Source of the DNA: Rubritalea tangerina
Lineage (GTDB): Bacteria > Verrucomicrobiota > Verrucomicrobiia > Verrucomicrobiales > Akkermansiaceae
NCBI RefSeq assembly: GCF_042683245.1
Contig: NZ_JBHUJB010000022.1
Span: 70,377-134,376 of the forward strand
DNA: 64,000 nt
Reading direction: 5' to 3'
This document shows positions 56,601 through 64,000 of the stretch, one piece after another. Position numbers and translations under genes: made by a program. How positions within the stretch are numbered: position 1 is the first letter of the stretch; the number at the start of each line of letters is the position of its first letter. Under the pieces are notes generated by a model. It was not told the origin of the DNA, did not search any database, and saw only the letters and a list, made by a program, of their open reading frames with translations.

Positions 56601-58240
56601 GACATGACTGCCCACTCGCGGATCGGGTCGATCGGTGGGTTGGTTACCTGAGCGAAGAGCTGCTTGAAGTATGTGTAAAGGAGACGTGGGTAGTTCGAGA
56701 GAACTGCGAGTGGGATGTCACAACCCATGGAGAAGACTGCTTCTTGAGCTCCCTTGATCATTGGTGGGAACACCATGTCGAGTTCTTCCTCAGAGATCGC
56801 ATTTGCGAGCTGCATACGGGAAAGTGTGACGTCGTCGTAGTCTTCCGCTGGGACTGTTGCTTCGTGGGAAACGTAGTCCTTGAGCTGAACTTGGTTTTCG
56901 TCCACCCAGAGGCCGTAAGGAGCCTTCTTCGCGAGACGCTCTTTGACTTCCTTGTCGAGCTCGAGCTCGCCAGTTGCTGTGTTTGCAACCATGGTCTGAC
57001 CTGGTCCGAGGCGGCCTTTCGCGATTGCCTTGGATTCTTCACACTCGATGCAACCGATTTCGGAACCCACGTAGAGAAGGCCGTCTTCGAAGAGTGCGTA
57101 GCGGGATGGGCGGAGACCGTTACGGTCGAGGCCTGCACAGATCTTTGTGCCGTCTGTGAATACGAGACCAGCTGGGCCGTCCCATGGCTCTGCGAAGGAG
57201 CTGTGGTACTGGTAGAAGTCGAATACCTCTTCAGAGATTTCGTTGTCGTTCTTGTATGCTGGTGGCACGAGCATGCACATGGAGTGCTCGATCTCGCGGC
57301 CAGAAAGTGTGAGAAGCTCGAGGCAGTGGTCGAGTGACGCGGAGTCAGACTCGTTGTCCTTCACGAGGTTTTTCACGAGGTCGACATCGTCGCCCCAAAC
57401 ATCGGAGGAGAAGAATTCTTCACGGGAGCTCATCCAGTTGCGGTTACCACGAACGGTGTTGATTTCACCGTTGTGCGCCATCATGCGGAATGGCTGACCG
57501 AGTGGCCACGCTGGGAAAGTGTTTGTGGAGAAACGCTGGTGGTATACTGCGATTGCTGTCTCGAAGTCAGGGTTCTGCATGTCGAGGTAGAACGCACGGA
57601 GCGTTGCAGGCATTGCGAGACCCTTGTAGGAAATGAGACGAGCGGAAAGTGTTGGGATGTAGAAGTCAGCTACATCTGCAGTTGCTTGCTCAACAGTACG
57701 GCGCACGAGGTAGAGTTGACGCTCGAACTGAAGGTCTTCCCAGCCAGATGGCTTGGAAACGATGAGGTGCTGGATGTCAGGGCAGGACTTCTGTGCCTGC
57801 ACACCGAGTTCGTCCTTAGCAACTGGAACCTGGCGCCAGCCGATGAAGGTGATGCCGCGCTCAGCGAGTGTCTTCTCAGTGAGGTCCTTGATCTTCTGAC
57901 CTGCTTCCGCGTCGTTGTTTGGAAGGAAGAATACACCTACACCGAGGTCGTCTGCATTTTCTACAGTAGCACCGAGCTTTTCAGCTTCTTGCTTGAAGAG
58001 CTTGCGTGGGATTTGGGAAAGGATACCAGAGCCGTCACCAGTTTTCATGTCGGCATCGACACCACCACGGTGGGTCATGTTGCAGACGGATTCGACTGCT
58101 TTATTGAGGATGTCGAAGGACGGAACGCCATTAATATTCGCAATTGCGCCCATGCCGCAGTTGTCGCGCTCGTTATTAAATGAGTGAAGTGAGCCGGTGC
58201 TGTCCGGAGTAAATCGTTGATCGTATGGGCTGGTCTTCAT
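53612..58240 (-). CDS. gltB: Glutamate synthase large subunit
   Basis: This is the large chain of glutamate synthase, which converts glutamine and 2-oxoglutarate to two glutamates. The class II glutaminase domain starts at Cys28 in ERDNCGMGA, so a 27-residue propeptide must be removed. The central and FMN domains follow. The 3Fe-4S cluster pattern CVYVRKCHLNNCPVG (C-x5-C-x4-C) is present, with SGHDGGTAASPLSSTKHTG before it. The C-terminal beta-helix has the GGRITVRP and GNTCLYGATGG glycine repeats. At 1542 residues it is full length. No gltD lies next to it, so the small subunit is elsewhere. Confidence 0.97.
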   Translation of the reverse strand: MKTSPYDQRFTPDSTGSLHSFNNERDNCGMGAIANINGVPSFDILNKAVESVCNMTHRGGVDADMKTGDGSGILSQIPRKLFKQEAEKLGATVENADDLGVGVFFLPNNDAEAGQKIKDLTEKTLAERGITFIGWRQVPVAKDELGVQAQKSCPDIQHLIVSKPSGWEDLQFERQLYLVRRTVEQATADVADFYIPTLSARLISYKGLAMPATLRAFYLDMQNPDFETAIAVYHQRFSTNTFPAWPLGQPFRMMAHNGEINTVRGNRNWMSSREEFFSSDVWGDDVDLVKNLVKDNESDSASLDHCLELLTLSGREIEHSMCMLVPPAYKNDNEISEEVFDFYQYHSSFAEPWDGPAGLVFTDGTKICAGLDRNGLRPSRYALFEDGLLYVGSEIGCIECEESKAIAKGRLGPGQTMVANTATGELELDKEVKERLAKKAPYGLWVDENQVQLKDYVSHEATVPAEDYDDVTLSRMQLANAISEEELDMVFPPMIKGAQEAVFSMGCDIPLAVLSNYPRLLYTYFKQLFAQVTNPPIDPIREWAVMSLAAGLGAEKNLLGETPEHARVLNLESAILLEQEMDRIKEMGDHGFSNRIIDTTWEFSQGAAGLEAAVKAVCAEVEKAVDEDIDVLILSDKAASIERVAIPALMITGAVHHHLNRVKKRMRASIVVETAEARDTHTVAMLFGFGATAVCPYLGYATVRQVVANDKKGKLGEGMTPEKAMTNYRKALEKGLLKIMSKMGISVLNSYQGAQIFEAVGIGSDVIDLCFTGCVSRIGGIGFEEIAEESIIRHKAAYKDILESGVAIEEPLPLGDPGYNRYRKSGERHALTTDVIKNFHTYVKSGKAEDYEDYVKATLDTHPITIKDLLEFVPSEGGPIPLDEVEPIENIRTRFTTAAMSMGALSPEAHETLAIAMNRIGAKSDSGEGGEDPIRFDKYPNGDLARSAIKQIASGRFGVSAHYLVNADELEIKMAQGAKPGEGGQLPGHKVNGIIARLRNTQPGVQLISPPPHHDIYSIEDLAQLIHDLKEVNPYAKVTVKLVSEAGVGTIAAGVAKADADNILISGHDGGTAASPLSSTKHTGLPWELGLAEAQQTLVLNNLRSKITLRTDGGMKNGKDIVAAAILGAEQFNFGTTAMIAMGCVYVRKCHLNNCPVGVATTDPKWRSKFKGTPEMVINFFNGVAQEAREIMAQLGIRKLDDLIGRPEFLKQRIVPDHPKANSLDLSPVLKDVIDETARAFEIDPSEISRINVDERNDGIHKPELDVQIIEDIKSQQNISDFSELADRGPITLDYKVVNTNRNLGTRTSGAVAMKFGREGLPCGSIVLNFTGSAGQSLGTFLSHGIQINVFGEGNDYVGKGMSGGRITVRPHNGVQLVAEENSIVGNTCLYGATGGRAFFNGKAGERFGVRNSGAQAVVEGVGDHGCEYMTNGLIVILGTTGQNFGAGMSGGTAYVLDEDGRFQSRINTEMVVALPIKREQDIAEAKALIEDHAELTGSPKAKRLLENWNKTCKKLIRVLPKTKAALEAAEEQHEAASTPKA

Positions 58241-58564
58241 TTACTAATGATTGATGGTGAAAAGTTTAGGTGGCTGCGCGGCTGCGCTCTGCCCTTGCCT
58301 GTCGGCCGCTGAGGGCTGCAGGGCGGTGCATTTAAGATGCTTGATGCCTACTTGGGAAGCGTGAAATGCGGCAGCGTGTCAAATGTCACGTCAGTTTCGA
58401 GAAATGCAAGTGGCGGAGGTTGCCAAAATGTGGTTTACGGGTGTTCAGCCTTTAAGCTTGGTGAAATGGTTTACCTAGGCAGGGGTGATTATGGCTTCTA
58501 GAGATTTGGGGGGAACGCATGGGTTTGGGGTTGTGTTTTTTGTTTAGGAAATGAGGATGTGGGA
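58241..58564. other. Divergent region between gltB and yggS
   Basis: This region carries the promoters of gltB and the yggS-ftsZ group. No gene is clearly supported. A 54-codon ATG frame (58337-58501) is open but has no recognisable features. I see no riboswitch or tRNA. Confidence 0.5.
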
Positions 58565-59257
58565 ATGACTGAGGTTGCAGAGAATTTGGCAGAGGTGCAG
58601 GGACGTGTGAAGGCCGCGGCTGAGCGGGCTGGACGAGATGAGGGAGCAGTGACTTTGGTGGCGGTCTCGAAGACATGGCCGGTGGCACATGTGCAGTTGG
58701 CCGTGGATGCTGGGCAACGGGTTTTGGGGGAGAATAAGTTACAGGAAGGTCAGGAGAAGATTCCGGCAATGGATCCAGGCATTGAGTGGCACTATATTGG
58801 GGGGCTTCAGCGCAACAAAGTACGCAAGGTTTTCGGTTTATTTAGTTGGGTGCACAGCATTGATTCTGTGAAATTGGCGCGTTATGCGGATGGGGTGGCT
58901 GCAGATATGGGGGTGAAGCCTAAGGTATTGCTTCAGGTGAATATTGGTGCGGAGCTGAGCAAGGGGGGCTTTGAGCTCGACGAGATCCGTGAGCACTTTG
59001 CAGAAGTTTTGGAGTTAGAGCATTTGGAGGTACGAGGCTTGATGTGTATTCCGCCGGCGGTGTCTGAGCCAGATCAGGCGCGTCCTTTTTTTCAAGCGAT
59101 GGTCAGTTTACGTGATGAGCTTGTGGCAAAGCATGGAGTTGGCTTGCCTGAGTTGAGCATGGGGATGAGTGGCGACTTTGAAGTGGCCATCGAAGCAGGG
59201 GCGACCATGGTGCGCGTGGGAAGCTCCATTTTTGGGGCGAGAACTTACGGTGTGTGA
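58565..59257 (+). CDS. yggS: YggS-family PLP homeostasis protein
   Basis: This is a PLP-binding protein (PLPBP/YggS) of 230 residues that controls cellular PLP and amino-acid balance. The PLP lysine is in LVAVSKTWPVA. GENKLQEGQEK, IEWHYIGGLQRNK and the C-terminal LSMGMSGDFEVAIEAGATMVRVGSSIFGAR are diagnostic. The start is the ATG at 58565, with GAGG about eight bases upstream, rather than the GTG six bases before it. It lies upstream of DUF971 and ftsZ on the same strand. Confidence 0.95.
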   Translation: MTEVAENLAEVQGRVKAAAERAGRDEGAVTLVAVSKTWPVAHVQLAVDAGQRVLGENKLQEGQEKIPAMDPGIEWHYIGGLQRNKVRKVFGLFSWVHSIDSVKLARYADGVAADMGVKPKVLLQVNIGAELSKGGFELDEIREHFAEVLELEHLEVRGLMCIPPAVSEPDQARPFFQAMVSLRDELVAKHGVGLPELSMGMSGDFEVAIEAGATMVRVGSSIFGARTYGV

Positions 59258-59311
59258 TTTCGGAGCACTCGCTGCTTGCTAGGGGCGGGTTGAGGCGCTA
59301 GATCCCTGGCT

Positions 59312-59608
59312 ATGTTAAGTTTGGTGAATATCGCAAGTATAGGGGATGAGCTCGCTCTGGCTTGGAGTGATGGTCTGGAGAACTATATCAAGCACGAGGA
59401 GCTCAGAAGGGCTTGCCCGTGTGCTAATTGCCAAGGGGAACCAGATGCTTTGGGTCGGGTGGTAAAGCCGCCAGTGCATTATACCGATCAGAGCTTCACG
59501 CTCGTTCGCTATGAGAATATTGGTGGGTATGCGATTCAGTTTCACTGGGCCGATGGGCACGGGACGGGGATCTATAGTTATGAATACCTGAGGAAGCTCG
59601 GAGAGTAG
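59312..59608 (+). CDS. DUF971 protein
   Basis: This 98-residue protein has the DUF971 layout (also found at the N-terminus of gamma-butyrobetaine hydroxylase). LALAWSDGLENYIKHEELRRACPCANCQG has a C-x-C-x2-C zinc-type motif near residues 35-40, and YENIGGYAIQFHWADGHGTGIYSYEYLR is the conserved end. In other bacteria this domain is linked to Fe-S cluster handling. It lies between yggS and ftsZ. Confidence 0.88.
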   Translation: MLSLVNIASIGDELALAWSDGLENYIKHEELRRACPCANCQGEPDALGRVVKPPVHYTDQSFTLVRYENIGGYAIQFHWADGHGTGIYSYEYLRKLGE

Positions 59609-59707
59609 CAGAAATCTAACTGGGGAAATCTGGTTGTGTTAGATTTTATCGGCTGGTCAAGCGCTGTCTGAAGTAGTAAAGATTGCTTAACTAATTTTTG
59701 AGTGACC

Positions 59708-61243
59708 ATGATTGAATACCAGCGCGACCAACAGCAGACGATTCCAGATTCTCAGGTAAAGATAGTGGGTGTGGGGGGCGCTGGTTTGAACATGATCGAC
59801 CGGGTGGCCTTGGATGGTATGCAAGGGGTGGAGTTGTTGGCATTAGCATCGGATGCGCGTTCGTTGACGAGTTCTGTGGCGTCTGAGAAGGTGCAGTTGG
59901 GGGCGAAGCTGACGATGGGCTTGGGATGTGGAGGAGACCCAGAGTTGGGTGGCCGTGCTGCGAAGGAGCAAGAGACTGAGATTCGCGATGCTCTGAGAGA
60001 CCGGGATATGGTTTTTGTCTGTGTGGGCCTTGGTGGTGGGACGGGATCGGGAGCGGCTCCACTCGTGACACGCATAGCTCGGGAGATGGGGGCATTTGTC
60101 GTGGTGTTTGCCACGATGCCATTTGAATTTGAGGGGCGCCGTCGGAGGGAGCAGGCTGAGTCAGCATTGAATGAGATTTCAGTGATAGCGAATGCATTGG
60201 TGACTTTTGAGAATGCACGGATGGGCGAGTTAGTATTGGCGGCTCAGGGGATTCATGAGGCATTTGCGGCAGCTGACCGAATGATTTCTGAGAGCATTCA
60301 GGCCGTGACACGTTTGGTTGTGCGACCTGGGATTATCAATGTAGGCTTGGACGACTTGATGAGTTCATTGAATGCGACACGTTCACGTTGTTTGTTTGGA
60401 TCGGGGATTGCGCATGGTGAGAACAGGAGTCAGGCGGCATTGCAAAATGCGCTTACCAGCCCATTGTTAGAGAAAGGGCGCTTGTTGAGAAACACGAGGA
60501 CTGCGTTGGTGCACATTTGTGGCGGTGAGGGGATGACTTTGTTTGAGGTGGAGTTGTTGATGCGTGAGTTGAGCAAGCATGTGCCTGATGATGCGCACAT
60601 TTTGTTTGGCGCTGCGGTGGATGCGAACATGGGAGATGGGTTGAGTGTGACGATCATTAGTTCACTGCCTGAGGACCAGCTTACGCAGCAAGAAGTTGTG
60701 GAGTCTGTGGTGGCTGAGCCTGAAGTGACTCCCGTTGTTGATGAGGTCGTTGTTTCAGAAAAAGTAGAAGAGGAGGTAGTGCCCGTTGTGGAAGTGGCGT
60801 CAGAGCAGGAAGAGGTTGAGGAGTCAGCGCCAGCAGCTGTGGAAGTGGTGAGTGAGGGGAACTTGCTAGATCGCTTAGAAGAGGTGGAAGAAGAACTAGA
60901 AGAGACTCTTTTCGAATCGGAAGGTGCTGAGTTGCCGGAGGTGAGTGAAGAGGTGGAGTTGTCCGAGTCACAGGAGGAGGTGGTTGAGGAAGTGATTGAA
61001 GCAGTAGAAGGTGAGGAACCACATGAGGAAGAGCCTGATGAGATGACGATGTTTGAAGAACTTGAGCGTGAGGTGGCGGATGATTTGATTGAGGAGGCTG
61101 TGAAATCGACGAAGGCGAGTAAAGCGGGCCAGGCTGAGTTAGAGTTAGATGGTGGACCACGAGGGAAATTCGAAGGGGAGGCTCCGAATTTAGTGGATGG
61201 TGAGGATTTAGATATCCCACCGTATTTGCGCAACAAGCGATAA
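59708..61243 (+). CDS. ftsZ: Cell division protein FtsZ with altered catalytic loop and long acidic linker
   Basis: This is the tubulin-like GTPase that forms the division ring. The GTP-binding loop GLGGGTGSGAAP spans residues 107-118 (Ser in place of the usual second Thr). The FEFEGRRRR block carries Glu142 and Arg146. The T7 catalytic loop reads NVGLDD: the first Asp of E. coli NVDFAD is Gly213 here, while Asp216 remains. The usual NTD motif is ASD (48-50). A very acidic linker (about 325-470, mostly Glu and Val) is followed by the tail DLDIPPYLRNKR for partner binding. ATG 59708 is preferred to GTG 59702. It is not in an ftsQA cluster here. Confidence 0.93.
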   Translation: MIEYQRDQQQTIPDSQVKIVGVGGAGLNMIDRVALDGMQGVELLALASDARSLTSSVASEKVQLGAKLTMGLGCGGDPELGGRAAKEQETEIRDALRDRDMVFVCVGLGGGTGSGAAPLVTRIAREMGAFVVVFATMPFEFEGRRRREQAESALNEISVIANALVTFENARMGELVLAAQGIHEAFAAADRMISESIQAVTRLVVRPGIINVGLDDLMSSLNATRSRCLFGSGIAHGENRSQAALQNALTSPLLEKGRLLRNTRTALVHICGGEGMTLFEVELLMRELSKHVPDDAHILFGAAVDANMGDGLSVTIISSLPEDQLTQQEVVESVVAEPEVTPVVDEVVVSEKVEEEVVPVVEVASEQEEVEESAPAAVEVVSEGNLLDRLEEVEEELEETLFESEGAELPEVSEEVELSESQEEVVEEVIEAVEGEEPHEEEPDEMTMFEELEREVADDLIEEAVKSTKASKAGQAELELDGGPRGKFEGEAPNLVDGEDLDIPPYLRNKR

Positions 61244-61307
61244 GCGGAGCGTAGTGGTGTCCATTACTTCTCTGACACCACACTAGGCGATATTAGCCGC
61301 ATTGAGG

Positions 61308-61343
61308 GCACTGTGATCGGATATGGATCATGGTGCTTTTTTT
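61308..61343 (+). terminator. Intrinsic terminator of ftsZ
   Basis: GCAC and GTGC, then TGATC and GATCA (with a two-base internal mismatch), form a hairpin ending in seven T residues. It lies 65 bases after the ftsZ stop. A second small stem (61254-61281) has no T-tract. Confidence 0.75.
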
Positions 61344-61403
61344 ATAGTGTGTTTGGCGCAATATGAAATGATGATGCTGATTCTTTAGTGAGTTTGATAG
61401 ATT

Positions 61404-62900
61404 ATGAAGAAGTTACACAAACTGAGGCAAATGGGGAGAGGGTGGGCAATGTGCCGGGTTGGTTTGGCACTGGGGTTTATGGCAGGGGGAATATCGGTGG
61501 CGGGAGCGGGTGAGCGCCCGAATGTGTTGCTCTTGATGGTGGATGATTTGAACGACTGGGTGGGGTGTATGGGAGGGCACCCTAATGCCAAGACACCACA
61601 CATGGACAGCTTGGCTGCGGAGGGGATGTTATTCATGAATGCGCATTGTCAGGCTCCACTCTGTGGTCCGAGCCGGGCCTCGATGATGTCAGGCTTATTG
61701 CCGACGACGACTGGGGTGTACGGGCAGGTTTCTGACAAGCATTTACGGCGAGGTGGAAAGGCGATACGCGAGGCTGTATTTTTGCCGGATTACTTTGAGC
61801 AACATGGCTACAAATCAGTGGGGGCAGGTAAGCTTTTTCACAATGGTGATGGGAATGGAGTGTTTGATGTCTATGGGCCGAAGTATAGTTTTGGTCCCAA
61901 GCCGAAACAGCGGATGGTTTATGATCCGAGTACGGTGACGGATTTGGGATCGACTTTGACGGATTGGGGGGCTTATCCCGATAGTGATGAGAAAATGTCT
62001 GATTATCGCGTTGCAGCTTTTGGGGTTGAGCAGTTAGGCAAGGAGCATGAGAAGCCATTTTTTATGGCGCTTGGATTTGCGAGGCCACACGTGCCGTGGC
62101 ATGTTCCCCAGTCGTGGTTTGATCACCACCCGGTCGGGGAGATTGTTTTGCCTCATTATAAACGTGATGATTACGAGGATGTGTCGGAGTTAGCGCGTTT
62201 GGTGAATACGATGCCTGCGATGCCAACGGTGGAGTGGTTAGAGAAGCATGGTCAATGGAAGGAGATGTTACAGGCTTATCTGGCATCAACGACCTTTGTG
62301 GACGCACAGATTGGAAAGGTCTTGGAGGCCTTGAGGGCCAGCGCTTATGCTGAGAATACGATCGTGGTATTGATGTCTGATCATGGTTATCATTTGGGGG
62401 AGAAGAATCGGGTTGCGAAGCAATCGTTATGGGAGAGGTCGACAAAAGTGCCATTGATCATCTCGGTGCCAGGAGAGAAGGGGGGGAGGAAATGTGGAGC
62501 GGCTGTGGGGCTCATTGATCTCTATCCGACTTTGGTTGAGTTGAGTGGGCTACCTGGTCGTGAGGAGTTGGAAGGGGTGAGTTTGTGTCCCATGTTAGAT
62601 GATCCTGAGAGAGTGTGGAAGCGAGGTGTGATCACAAGTTATGGTCCGGAACATCATTCGGTACGTACTGCTAGGTATCGCTATACGAGTTATGGATCAG
62701 GGAAAGCTCGTGAGTTTTTTGACCACAAAGTTGATCCTAACGAGTGGGAGAACCAGGTGGATGTTCCTGAGCAGGCAGCGCGCATCGTGGAATTAGAGAG
62801 AATGTTACCCAAAGGAGCTGCTGAGGGGCACCCGATAATGAAGATGCCAGTGAGTCTCTACGAGCTGAAGCAAAGAGGGAAATTGGGGGGGGAGAGGTGA
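61404..62900 (+). CDS. Secreted Cys-type sulfatase (iduronate-2-sulfatase-like)
   Basis: This 498-residue sulfatase has a signal peptide ending VAGAG. Its metal-binding start is ERPNVLLLMVDDLNDWVGCMGG. The formylglycine site is Cys in APLCGPSRASMMSG (C-x-P-S-R). GAGKLFHNG, FMALGFARPHVPWHVP and LMSDHGYHLGEKN complete the active site; the last is the style of the iduronate-2-sulfatase/S1_7 group. The FGE maturation enzyme is not in the window. It follows ftsZ but has its own transcript start, as a terminator lies between. Confidence 0.92.
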   Translation: MKKLHKLRQMGRGWAMCRVGLALGFMAGGISVAGAGERPNVLLLMVDDLNDWVGCMGGHPNAKTPHMDSLAAEGMLFMNAHCQAPLCGPSRASMMSGLLPTTTGVYGQVSDKHLRRGGKAIREAVFLPDYFEQHGYKSVGAGKLFHNGDGNGVFDVYGPKYSFGPKPKQRMVYDPSTVTDLGSTLTDWGAYPDSDEKMSDYRVAAFGVEQLGKEHEKPFFMALGFARPHVPWHVPQSWFDHHPVGEIVLPHYKRDDYEDVSELARLVNTMPAMPTVEWLEKHGQWKEMLQAYLASTTFVDAQIGKVLEALRASAYAENTIVVLMSDHGYHLGEKNRVAKQSLWERSTKVPLIISVPGEKGGRKCGAAVGLIDLYPTLVELSGLPGREELEGVSLCPMLDDPERVWKRGVITSYGPEHHSVRTARYRYTSYGSGKAREFFDHKVDPNEWENQVDVPEQAARIVELERMLPKGAAEGHPIMKMPVSLYELKQRGKLGGER

Positions 62901-62941
62901 GAGGTGAGAAGTTTTCAGTTTTCAGAAATCAGTGGGTGGGG

Positions 62942-63899
62942 TTATTCGGCTTTGACTTTGGTGACTTTGTTATTGGTGACGCTGAGGTTGAAGCGGCCGG
63001 GGCGGATGTGCTTGGGTCATGGTATGGATTGCCTCAGTGAGGGGGGTGCGTTGGGTGTTTGGAAAGTCGTTGAGGAAGGCGTGATCTATGAGTCCATTTG
63101 CGAAGGGGTAGCGCAATGGGGTGTGGTGGATGGAGGATTTGGGGAAGAGGGTGTTGAGGCTTTGGCAGATGGAACTGACATCAAGGGACTCACCTGGGAG
63201 GTTATAGCGGGCGAAGTGGTGTGGGCTGTGCAGTAGGGCTTGAGCGTGGTAGTGGCCGACATCTTCTGAGTAGTGGAAGTAGGTGGTGCCTCCGAAGGGG
63301 ATAGTAAAGTCTTCACCATTGCTAGCTTTATAGATGGCGCTGGTGATGCCTGCGGTGGAGCCATCTGAGCCGCGGGTGGGGCCGTAGATGATTTGGGGTC
63401 TGAGGATGGTAGCGGGGAGGTTGTGGCTGTGGCTGTAGCATTCTACGAGTTGTTCAGCAGCGAGTTTGGTGGCGGTATAGGCATTGAGCACCTCAGTAGG
63501 GGCTGACTCATCGACAAATGCGTTGTCGTCGGGGACTTTATAGACCGCGGCTGTGCTGGTGAAGACAAGTCTTTCGACCTTGCCGTAGTGGCTGAGGGCT
63601 TCGAGTAAATTAGCGGTACCGTTGATGTTTACGGTGACAGCTTGTGAGGGATTCTTTTTGCAATCGGTGGTCCGCAGTGCTGCTGCGTGGAGGACGTGGG
63701 TGATTGCATGTGCCTCGAGTGCACTGTGGATGCTCTGTGGATCGAGAATGTCAGCTTGAACGTGGGTGACATTGGCGAGAGGGCTGAGTGGGCGATTGCC
63801 TCTAGAAAGGCTGACGACTTGGTGCCCGTCACGCAGCAAGGCTTTTGTTGTCTCGATACCGACGCAGCCAGAGCCCCCAACAATCAGAATAGTTGCCAT
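62942..63899 (-). CDS. NAD-dependent epimerase/dehydratase (C-terminus probably frame-disrupted)
   Basis: This is a short-chain dehydrogenase-type sugar-nucleotide enzyme. The Rossmann motif GGSGCVGIE is near residues 8-16. The catalytic Tyr-x3-Lys is in YTATKLAAEQ, with FTSTAAVY before it, and RPQIIYGPTRG follows. The start MATILIVGGSG at 63899 was chosen. As read without change, the frame stops at 62970-62972 with a strange tail (PPRPLQPQRHQ). Removing one base from the GGG at 63014-63016 gives instead HIRPGRFNLSVTNNKVTKVKAE, ending at a stop at 62942, which looks much more like a protein. Substrate is unknown. Confidence 0.82.
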
Positions 63900-64000
63900 G
63901 TTGTGGAGTGTGCAGTGAATGTTGGGCTTGGAAATAAAAAAGATAGAATGAGAAGAGAGGTGAGGCCGCGCCATGGTTGCTGGTAAGCTCATGGCTTATG

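Noticed and set aside
55721..57337. 538-codon open frame opposite gltB
   Set aside because: It is the antisense shadow of gltB; composition follows gltB codon choice and no domain is recognisable.
58337..58501. 54-codon ATG frame upstream of yggS
   Set aside because: No signal, motif or family resemblance, and it lies in the promoter region of two divergent genes; length is within chance.

Overview
The window looks like a chromosomal segment of a Verrucomicrobiota bacterium, probably of the Verrucomicrobiales. This is inferred from several features together: two proteins with a VPEP sorting tail (PEP-CTERM type), many secreted sulfatases and carbohydrate-active enzymes, regulators that carry LacI-type sensor domains, a divergent FtsZ, an RpoB/RpoC pair of that flavour, and weak Shine-Dalgarno usage. 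There is a 32-base N run at 14040-14071, so this is draft sequence. Four places look like single-base homopolymer length errors or recent frameshifts.

Layout. Positions 1-8120 hold rpoB (its 5' end lies outside the window) and rpoC, closed by a strong terminator. Positions 8488-14018 hold a very large secreted metzincin-type metalloprotease with LamG, cadherin and fibronectin-like modules, split by a one-base frameshift. From 14110 to 19377 come an apparently exported Nudix hydrolase, a PEP-CTERM protein, and an operon of a double-domain SGNH/acetylesterase with a GntR/LacI-type regulator. From 19763 to 28936 come argG, a small membrane protein, a sulfatase, a PhoD-like phosphatase divergent from an AraC/LacI-type regulator, and a secreted TIM-barrel-like protein.

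Positions 29332-32402 form a sugar-nucleotide block (epimerase, NahK-like kinase, nucleotidyltransferase) that could salvage N-acetylhexosamine released by the secreted enzymes. Positions 32683-35933 are a 2-oxo acid dehydrogenase E1alpha-E1beta-E2 operon without its E3. Positions 36106-46885 are mainly housekeeping: a small AraC-type protein, a yqgE-dtd-hypothetical operon, a MATE exporter, an outer-membrane barrel candidate, a MalY/PatB-type lyase, small membrane proteins, fused SecDF and a coiled-coil lipoprotein.

Positions 47080-53332 return to accessory genes: a secreted esterase, a second PEP-CTERM protein, a frameshifted GH123/DUF4091-like enzyme, a small gene hidden by a frameshift, and a small basic protein. 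Positions 53612-63899 hold gltB, then yggS, a DUF971 gene and ftsZ, a second sulfatase, and an NAD-dependent epimerase whose C-terminus looks frame-disrupted.

How it works together. The accessory genes suggest breakdown of sulfated and acetylated polysaccharides or glycoproteins outside the cell, with local sugar-sensing regulators and intracellular amino-sugar activation. No CRISPR array, insertion sequence, prophage, rRNA or tRNA gene was recognised. The most interesting items are a C-terminal module shared by three unrelated secreted enzymes, an FtsZ with an altered catalytic loop, an exported Nudix enzyme, a hidden small gene, and a palindrome upstream of the regulated esterase operon.
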